From DATKNA01 sp963786765 (GTDB lineage: Bacteria > Actinomycetota > Actinomycetes > Actinomycetales > Kineosporiaceae): a stretch of DNA of 64,000 nt. Under the pieces are notes generated by a model. The model was not told the origin of the DNA, searched no databases, and was given only the letters and a program-made list of their open reading frames with translations. The translations under genes were made by a program, and so were the position numbers. Location: the NCBI GenBank assembly GCA_963786765.1, contig CAWBAJ010000008.1:310001-374000 (forward strand), read 5' to 3'. This document shows, piece after piece, positions 58,623-64,000 of the stretch (positions are counted from its first letter, which is position 1; each line of letters starts with the position of its first letter).

Positions 58623-61600
58623 GACATCTGCTCCGCCGCCCGCAGCGGCGCCCACAGCCGGCAGGCGAGCGCCCCGAACCGGGTGGGCTCGCCGGTCCCG
58701 CGGTCCGCCTCGCGGCCGGGTTCCGCCAGCAGCGCCTGCAGCGGGGCGCCCTCGCCCCACACGTACTCGTAGTGCTTGTCGTCGCGGTCCCCGCCGAAGT
58801 CGCTGGTCCACTCCCGCTCCGCGCTCAGCAGTGCCTGCTCGGGGGTGTTGCCGCCCAGGCGAGCGTCGGCGTACGCGGCAGACGTCTTCGTCGCCAGCGG
58901 GAGGGGCGCGCACAGGCCTTCGTCGTAGAGCTCGGTGAGCTGCTCCAGAACTGAAGCGGCGTCGGCGGGCGCCGTCAGCGTCGACGTCCTCGCCGTGTCC
59001 CTGTTGCGCCCCACCGTCACGGCGCCGTCGCCCTCGCCGCTCGCGCCGAGGGCCAGCGTGAGGACCCAGGCGCGCAGCCGGTGCTTGGCGGCCAGCGTCG
59101 AGTACCCGACGCTCACCACCCGGCGGCCCCGGACGCCGTTCACGGTCCCGCGCACCTCGCGCCCGCCCACGTCGAGCCGGACGTCGACCGCCCGGGGCGG
59201 CACGGCCATCAGCGGCGTCGCCGCAGCCACGAGCGGCGCCACCCTGGCGAAGACCTTGCCCAGAGCCTGGCCGCCGAGGGCGCCGGGGGGCAGCGCGCCG
59301 CGCAGCCACTCCGCACGCTCCGCATCGGACGGCGACAGGCCCTTCAGCTGCGCCGCCAGCAGCCGCTCCCCCACCGCCCACTCGTCGAGCCCGTTCAGCC
59401 CGGTGGAGAGGCCGTCCTGCAGCTCGTCGTCCTCCCCCGGGAGCGTGATGCCCAGGCGCTGCTTGAGATAGGCCTTCGCCGGGTGCTCCAAGAACGCGAT
59501 CAGGTCCTGCAGCGCGACCGGTCCGGTCCGGGCGGGCAGGGGCACGCGCGGCGGGACGGCCTCGCGGGGCTGCCCGGCGCGCACCGCGCCGGCGAGGTTA
59601 ACGGGGTCGAAGCTGAACGGCGGGGAGCCGGTGAACGAGCGGGCGTCGTAGGGCTGCAACGGGTGCCTGGCCACGACGTTGGCCCTGCTGACCGCGGTCA
59701 TGACCTCCACGGTGTCGAGCAGCTCGCCCACCGGCACCGCAGGAGGCCGCTCGGTGCCGCTGACCGGGTCGGCGCCGGTGTAGAGAACGACCAGCCGCTC
59801 CTCGGCGGCGACCACCGCGTCGAGGAGCAGCTGCCGGTCCTCGCTGCGCGGGTCGCGCTCCCCCACGCAGGGGTCCCGGGCCAGGACGTCGTCCCCGTCG
59901 ATGCCGGGCGACCGGGGGAAGGCCCCGTCGTCGAGGCCGAGCAGCACGATCACGCGGTGCGGCACGGAGCGCATCGGCACCAGGGTGCACACGGTGAGGT
60001 TCCCGGTGCGGAAGTTGGCCCGGGTCGGGCGTCCCTGCAGGGCGTCGGCCAGGAGGGCCCGGACGTCGGCCAGCCGCACCGGGCTCTCGCCGTCCGGTGC
60101 GGCGTCGGCGAGCGCGGCCCGGGCCTGCACGAGTTGCCAGCTGTCGCCGTGGCCGGTGGCGGTCAGGTCGTCGAGCGCGGCGAGCAGGGTGCTGATCCAG
60201 TTCGCGACGGGGTGCTCATCGGACAGGTCTCGGAGCACGGCGCCGAGCCGGTCGACGAGCTCGGCGAAGCGGCCGGCCAGGTCGATGTCGCCGCTGTCGA
60301 CGTCGTCCAGGGGCAGCGCCCGCCCGAGCCAGACGGGCTCCGTCTCGTCGGTGGTGACGCCCAGCAGGATCCGGTCGAGGCCGGCCTCCCAGGTGTTCTG
60401 CGGGAACCCTTCCAACGCGTACGGACGCCGTCCGTCGGCGTCCAGGCCCCACCGGACGCCGGCCCGGGCGACCCAGTCGCGCAGCCGCTCGAGGTCCTCG
60501 TCGTCGAAGCCGAACATGCGCTGTACCCCGGGCGTCGCGGCGAGGTCCAGCACCTGGGACGCCGTCATCCGGCCGCCCGCGAGGTCCAGCAGGACCGCCA
60601 CCGTGTCCAGCAGCGGGTTCGTCTGCCGCAAGCTGCGGTCGGCGAGGCGCACGCGCAGGCGGTTGCCCGGGTGCGGCAGGTCCGGGCCGAGCCCGAAGAC
60701 GGACGAGATCAGCGGCGCGAACGCCTCGACGTCGGGGCACATGACCAGCACGTCGCGCGGCTCGAGGGTGGGGTCGTCCTCGAACAGGCGCAGCAGCACC
60801 TCGCGGAGCACCTCGACCTGACGGGTGGGGCCGTGGCAGGCGTGCACCTGGAGCGTCTCGTCGACGGCGACGCCGGTGGAGAGCCGGTCGTCCCGCAGGT
60901 CCCGCTGCAGGGTGCCGAGCAGGGTGGCCGGCCGGTCGCGGTCGAGGTGGTGCTGGTCGACGTGGGTGGGCAGCCGCAGCTGCAGCTCGTGGACGTCGCG
61001 GCCCAGGCTGCGCAGCAGCGGGTGGCGCGCGGCGGTCGTGGTCGTGTCGGCGGCACGCCGGTCCGCGCGGAAGCCCTGCAGCTCCTTCCAGAGCGTGGGG
61101 CTGGGATGCGGGAGCCACAGGTGCACGTCCCGCCCTTGCGCGAGCGCGTCCAGGACCATCAGCCCATCGGCCGGCAAGCGGGTGGGGCCAAAGACGCTGA
61201 TCCGCTCGGGCAGATCCAGCAGTTCCGGCTCGGCGCGAAGCCTTGCGCAGTGCTCGTCGAGCTGCTCCGCGGGGCTGGGGCCGAGCCGCTCTCGTAGGCG
61301 CCGCCAGAGTTCGGCCTGCCAGAGCAGGTCCTCGGGGAGGGGCTGGTGGCCGTCGGTGTCCTGGCCGTCCACCCAGGCTTTGAGCATATGCGGGCGGTGA
61401 GCGGCGTAGGAACGGAACAGGCCGGCCAGGTGGGCGGCGCAGGCCCAGCGGCGACCGCGGCGGTGGTCGTCTGTGCCGTGGCCGAGGTGCTCGGCCAGGA
61501 CGGCGCACCAGGGCTCTTCCGTGCAGGCGTCGATCGTTTGGAGCAGGGGCCAGACCGGTGACGCCCAGGCGTCTTCTCGGGGGTCGACGCCGCGGACGGC

Positions 61601-61840
61601 GGCGAGCGCATCGTCGATGAGGCGCCCGATGGAGGTGAAGGTGATGCCGGAGCAGATGCCGTCGGCCGCCTGACCCGCGCCCAGGACTGTCGACAGCCGT
61701 TGGGCGAGCCAGCGCTCGACGCCCTTCGCGGGGACGGCGACGACCTCCTGGGCGAAGGAGTCCGTCAGCGGGCGCGCCAACAGGTCAGCCAGGCCGGACG
61801 CGAGCAGCACGGTCCGCTCGGCCCGGTGGACGTGGAGCAC
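58619..61840 (-). CDS. recC: exodeoxyribonuclease V subunit gamma (RecC)
   Basis: The Chi-recognising scaffold subunit, 1073 residues. It begins LHVHRAERTVLLASGLADLL and EVVAVPAKGVERWLAQRL, the inactive-helicase start of RecC; VIVLLGLDDGAFPRS lies in the middle, and LRAWVLTLAL near the end of the inactive nuclease domain. I chose GTG at 61840, the first codon of the family match; TATACA at 61852-61847 forms a -10 box that would make the transcript leaderless. It heads the recC-recB-recD operon. Confidence 0.95.
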   Translation of the reverse strand: MLHVHRAERTVLLASGLADLLARPLTDSFAQEVVAVPAKGVERWLAQRLSTVLGAGQAADGICSGITFTSIGRLIDDALAAVRGVDPREDAWASPVWPLLQTIDACTEEPWCAVLAEHLGHGTDDHRRGRRWACAAHLAGLFRSYAAHRPHMLKAWVDGQDTDGHQPLPEDLLWQAELWRRLRERLGPSPAEQLDEHCARLRAEPELLDLPERISVFGPTRLPADGLMVLDALAQGRDVHLWLPHPSPTLWKELQGFRADRRAADTTTTAARHPLLRSLGRDVHELQLRLPTHVDQHHLDRDRPATLLGTLQRDLRDDRLSTGVAVDETLQVHACHGPTRQVEVLREVLLRLFEDDPTLEPRDVLVMCPDVEAFAPLISSVFGLGPDLPHPGNRLRVRLADRSLRQTNPLLDTVAVLLDLAGGRMTASQVLDLAATPGVQRMFGFDDEDLERLRDWVARAGVRWGLDADGRRPYALEGFPQNTWEAGLDRILLGVTTDETEPVWLGRALPLDDVDSGDIDLAGRFAELVDRLGAVLRDLSDEHPVANWISTLLAALDDLTATGHGDSWQLVQARAALADAAPDGESPVRLADVRALLADALQGRPTRANFRTGNLTVCTLVPMRSVPHRVIVLLGLDDGAFPRSPGIDGDDVLARDPCVGERDPRSEDRQLLLDAVVAAEERLVVLYTGADPVSGTERPPAVPVGELLDTVEVMTAVSRANVVARHPLQPYDARSFTGSPPFSFDPVNLAGAVRAGQPREAVPPRVPLPARTGPVALQDLIAFLEHPAKAYLKQRLGITLPGEDDELQDGLSTGLNGLDEWAVGERLLAAQLKGLSPSDAERAEWLRGALPPGALGGQALGKVFARVAPLVAAATPLMAVPPRAVDVRLDVGGREVRGTVNGVRGRRVVSVGYSTLAAKHRLRAWVLTLALGASGEGDGAVTVGRNRDTARTSTLTAPADAASVLEQLTELYDEGLCAPLPLATKTSAAYADARLGGNTPEQALLSAEREWTSDFGGDRDDKHYEYVWGEGAPLQALLAEPGREADRGTGEPTRFGALACRLWAPLRAAEQMS

Positions 61841-61852
61841 CTGGCCTGTATA

Positions 61853-62404
61853 TCCGACGGGCGGCCCTCGGCTCCGGCGTTCGCCGGAGCGTGTCGGGCC
61901 GATCGGGCCGGTTAGGCACGAGGGTAGGCAGTGGATCGGCAAGCATCACGCTGCATTCGCTGTCGTCCTCTGGGTGCGCGGGAACTGCTCTGAGGGAAGC
62001 GTCTCCCGGGGCACCGTCACCGCCACGGCCGTGCATCCCGAGGCCGTCCCTACAATGATCCGCGGGTCCTCCATTGCGACGCGATCGACCCGCCAGCGGT
62101 CATTCGAGCGTGCTGGGTCCCCCTCGTCGCCCTCGACTTGGCCCTTGAACCCATCGGCGGATCAACGACGCGTCTACGCCATGGAGAGGCGTCAGAGGCT
62201 CGTCCCGGCGAGGCAGCACCGGTGCTGGAGGTCCACCGAGCCATGTGGGTGCTGTAGCTGCGAGAGCGCTCGGCGCCCTAGCCGGTAGGGACACTGTCGG
62301 CACTAACCGTTGTGGCTCCCAAGCTCCCATTGGCCCAATCTCACCCCTATCGGAAGCCTGGATTCCAGCCGCTGAAGGGCCTGGCAGCGCCTATGCTTCG
62401 GCCC
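61853..62404. other. gene-free intergenic region
   Basis: A 552-bp stretch between recC and the HNH gene. I find no coding pattern, tRNA, long repeat or terminator. TATGCT at 62392-62397 is a -10-like box for the HNH gene. Local base composition is less GC-rich than the operon and resembles the HNH gene that follows, so this may be the edge of an acquired segment. Confidence 0.55.
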
Positions 62405-63367
62405 ATGGTGCGGGAGCCGGGCCTGCGCGCCTACGTTGGCGTCACCGACTGGGACTGGTACCAGTTCCTCCGTGCGCGCGGGTCCACGGAGGTCAACTTC
62501 TGGCAGCCAAGCGGCGGACGGCGCTTTGGCGCGATCCCGCAAGGGGCGCCCTTCCTGTTCAAGACACACTACTCCCACGGAAACCGCATCGTGGGTGGCG
62601 GCTTCCTTAGCGGTTGGGCATCCCTGCCAATTTCCCGCGCCTGGGAGTTCTTCGGACTGGACAATGGGTGCTCGACTCTCGCTGAGATGCGGGCGCGCAT
62701 CGCGCGTTATCGAGGTCGGCACGATAATGAGCAAGGCGATCCGGAGGTCGGCTGCGTCATGCTGCGTGACGTATCCTTCTTCGAGCCTGACACCGCACCC
62801 GCTGCGCCGCCCGATTGGTCCTCAAACATCGTGCAGGGACGAAGTTACGCGCTAGCCTCCCCGGAAGGCAGCTACATTGAAGAGGTGCTCCATGCCCTCC
62901 TGCAACAGCACGCCCTTGAGGGACCGGAGGATTCGCCGTCGTTAGTCGAGGGAGACATCTTTGGCGCCCCTCGCCTCACACCGGTGCGTTTGGGCCAAGC
63001 AGCCTTCAAGGCTCTGGTTCAGGAGGCTTACGGCCGCAGATGCGCCGTCACGGGGGATAAGATTGTTCCAGTCCTGCAGGCGGCTCATATTCGACCGGTA
63101 ACGGCCCAGGGTCAGAACCGCGTGGACAACGGGCTACTACTGCGCTCGGACGTGCACACCCTGTTCGACCGGGGCTATCTGGGCGTACACCCGGAGCGGA
63201 ACACGCTGCTGGTAAGTCCTCGACTGCGAGCGGACTGGGGTAACGGCGAAGAGTTCTATGCACGAGCAGGCAGTGGCGAACCGATCAGCATGCCCGCTCG
63301 CCGGTCAGACCGCCCCAACCGTGACTTCCTGGCATGGCACGCCGACGCAGTCTTTCTCGCCTCGTGA
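62405..63367 (+). CDS. HNH endonuclease (restriction-like)
   Basis: A 320-residue protein starting at ATG 62405, likely leaderless. The N-terminal half (VREPGLRAYVGVTDWDWYQFL, landmarks DWDWYQFL and GGFLSGWASLPISRAW) is a conserved recognition-type region in putative restriction endonucleases. The C-terminal HNH nuclease shows RRCAVTGDKIVPVLQAAHI, then RVDNGLLLRSDVHTLFDRGYL, with the HNH residues in AAHI, DNGLLL and HTLFD. It would cut DNA with a single metal ion. Codons are less GC-biased than in recBCD, a hint of acquisition. No methyltransferase is visible. Confidence 0.88.
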   Translation: MVREPGLRAYVGVTDWDWYQFLRARGSTEVNFWQPSGGRRFGAIPQGAPFLFKTHYSHGNRIVGGGFLSGWASLPISRAWEFFGLDNGCSTLAEMRARIARYRGRHDNEQGDPEVGCVMLRDVSFFEPDTAPAAPPDWSSNIVQGRSYALASPEGSYIEEVLHALLQQHALEGPEDSPSLVEGDIFGAPRLTPVRLGQAAFKALVQEAYGRRCAVTGDKIVPVLQAAHIRPVTAQGQNRVDNGLLLRSDVHTLFDRGYLGVHPERNTLLVSPRLRADWGNGEEFYARAGSGEPISMPARRSDRPNRDFLAWHADAVFLAS

Positions 63368-63625
63368 TCACTGGGACGCGCAGAACTATCAGGGTCACGT
63401 CCGGCAGGCTGACCTGGAGATTCAACTGACAGTCCGAGTAGCACGAGGCACTAGCCTCCGGTTCGGTCGCTCGCGAGCCGTGGCTGGCAGCCGCGTACTC
63501 GGCAGCGGGGGCGCGCTCTGACGTCGCGTCTAGCTCAGAGCTGCGTCGCGCAGCAGACGTCGACACGGAGCCGCCAGTCGGCAATCACGCCACAGCAGCC
63601 GCCTAGGTCGGGCAGGCTGGGTTGA

Positions 63626-64000
63626 GTGACTGCGGGAGAGCTACCTGATGGTGTGTACGCCCGGATCATCACCCGAGGCCTGGATGAGCAGCTTCATGAG
63701 CTCAAGACCGTGCGAGCGACGTTAGAGGAGGCGGAGACGCCTCAAGCACTCGGAGAGCACCTCGGCCGCGTAGCCGCTCGTGAGCTCGCTCGACTGGCCC
63801 CCGACCAACGCGTCGCCGCTGTCAACAGGCTCATCGAGATGCTGGCTCCAGCCGACACGGTGCTGCCGGGTCCGGAGCAGCTCCTCGCCCTGGCACAGGC
63901 CGAAGCACCCGGCGTCTGGCGCCTACTCAATGTGCGCCCTCAGGTGCCGCTGTCACGGCCGGCGCTGTTGACCAACGCCAGCGGAGACCCAAAGCTCGGC
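63626..64000 (+). CDS. probable PLD-nuclease/DEAD helicase/DUF3427 protein, N-terminal fragment
   Basis: An open frame from GTG 63626 continues past the window end (125 codons here). It begins VTAGELPDGVYARIITRGLD, has a helical middle (ALGEHLGRVAARELARLAPD) and reaches VPLSRPALLTNASGDPKLG. The LPDGVYE-like opening and the LLTNARGEP-like stretch are what I recall at the start of large bacterial proteins with a PLD-type nuclease, a DEAD/DEAH helicase and DUF3427. Only the leader is present, so the assignment rests on these two landmarks. It follows the HNH gene by 258 bp with nothing recognisable between. Confidence 0.65.
   Translation, partial: MTAGELPDGVYARIITRGLDEQLHELKTVRATLEEAETPQALGEHLGRVAARELARLAPDQRVAAVNRLIEMLAPADTVLPGPEQLLALAQAEAPGVWRLLNVRPQVPLSRPALLTNASGDPKLG

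Noticed and set aside
55128..61297. Very long plus-strand frames (772 and 738 codons) opposite recB, recC and recD
   Set aside because: They are rich in Arg, Gly, Gln and Val with no motif, and the opposite strand encodes intact RecBCD subunits.
61853..62404. Small genes or a tRNA in the gap after recC
   Set aside because: No cloverleaf could be folded by eye and the open frames lack starts with ribosome sites or known motifs.
1..64000. Insertion sequences, integrases or prophage genes as the cause of the rearrangements
   Set aside because: No transposase, recombinase or phage structural gene and no IS-like terminal repeats were seen, so the rearrangements must be explained otherwise.

Overview
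The window is about 70% GC or more, uses many GTG starts, has several apparently leaderless genes and carries compact divergent regulator/target pairs. Together with a dnaX–SRP RNA–tRNA-Ser block, a recR–DUF5063 pair and a LytR_C protein this points to a chromosomal segment of a high-GC actinobacterium (Actinomycetota). I cannot assign a genus from the sequence alone. No insertion sequence, integrase, prophage, rRNA or CRISPR array was found.

Layout. 1-6.4 kb: core replication and repair genes on the minus strand (P-loop kinase fragment, DUF5063, recR, dnaX, small SRP RNA, then tRNA-Ser on plus), with a serine hydrolase, a GNAT enzyme, a truncated globin and a 19-bp tandem repeat lying between recR and dnaX, where many actinobacteria carry ybaB. 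6.5-16.3 kb: a lipoprotein, an isochorismatase-like hydrolase, a LytR_C membrane protein, a CYP152 peroxygenase-type P450 divergent from a GNAT gene across a two-way repeat array, a GntR(YtrA)-ABC transporter operon, an AHL-lactonase-like MBL enzyme and a multi-TM PASTA protein. 16.3-26 kb: NTF2, an orphan CdiI-like immunity gene, a frameshifted YcaQ/AlkX-type gene, a two-component system, an FAD oxidoreductase, a frameshifted DUF389 gene, a TPR protein and an XRE/MmyB regulator that shares a 17-bp palindrome with the neighbouring NTF2 gene. 26-38 kb: accessory and regulatory genes, including a secreted GH65 enzyme between two copies of the XRE 3' end, a Phd/RelE toxin-antitoxin pair, an MNT gene with a ruined HEPN partner, a LacI/MFS pair, a MarR/redoxin pair and an ArsR-SRPBCC-RibD-like operon. 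38-51.5 kb: LURP-one, an alpha/beta hydrolase lacking its nucleophile, a DUF998-DGPF-ECF42 operon with a candidate autoregulatory promoter, a SWIM-SNF2 helicase, TMEM175, a chimeric hydrolase/LURP relic, zwf, a frameshifted CPBP protease and a second two-component system. 51.6-64 kb: a class II Fic protein with its own operator, recC-recB-recD as one overlapping operon, an HNH nuclease and the start of a probable PLD/helicase/DUF3427 protein that runs off the end.

Two themes stand out. First, nearly every local regulator has a readable operator (GntR, XRE, Phd, LacI, MarR, and a palindrome in the Fic promoter), so small regulons can be proposed directly from the sequence. Second, the window holds many scars: four genes broken by single-base shifts (YcaQ, DUF389, CPBP, HEPN) and at least five displaced gene fragments (FAD oxidoreductase N-terminus, XRE C-terminus, histidine kinase ATPase domain, DUF998, LURP-one/hydrolase chimera). 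The clean single-base shifts may be genuine decay or assembly errors; the displaced fragments are real rearrangements if the assembly is right.
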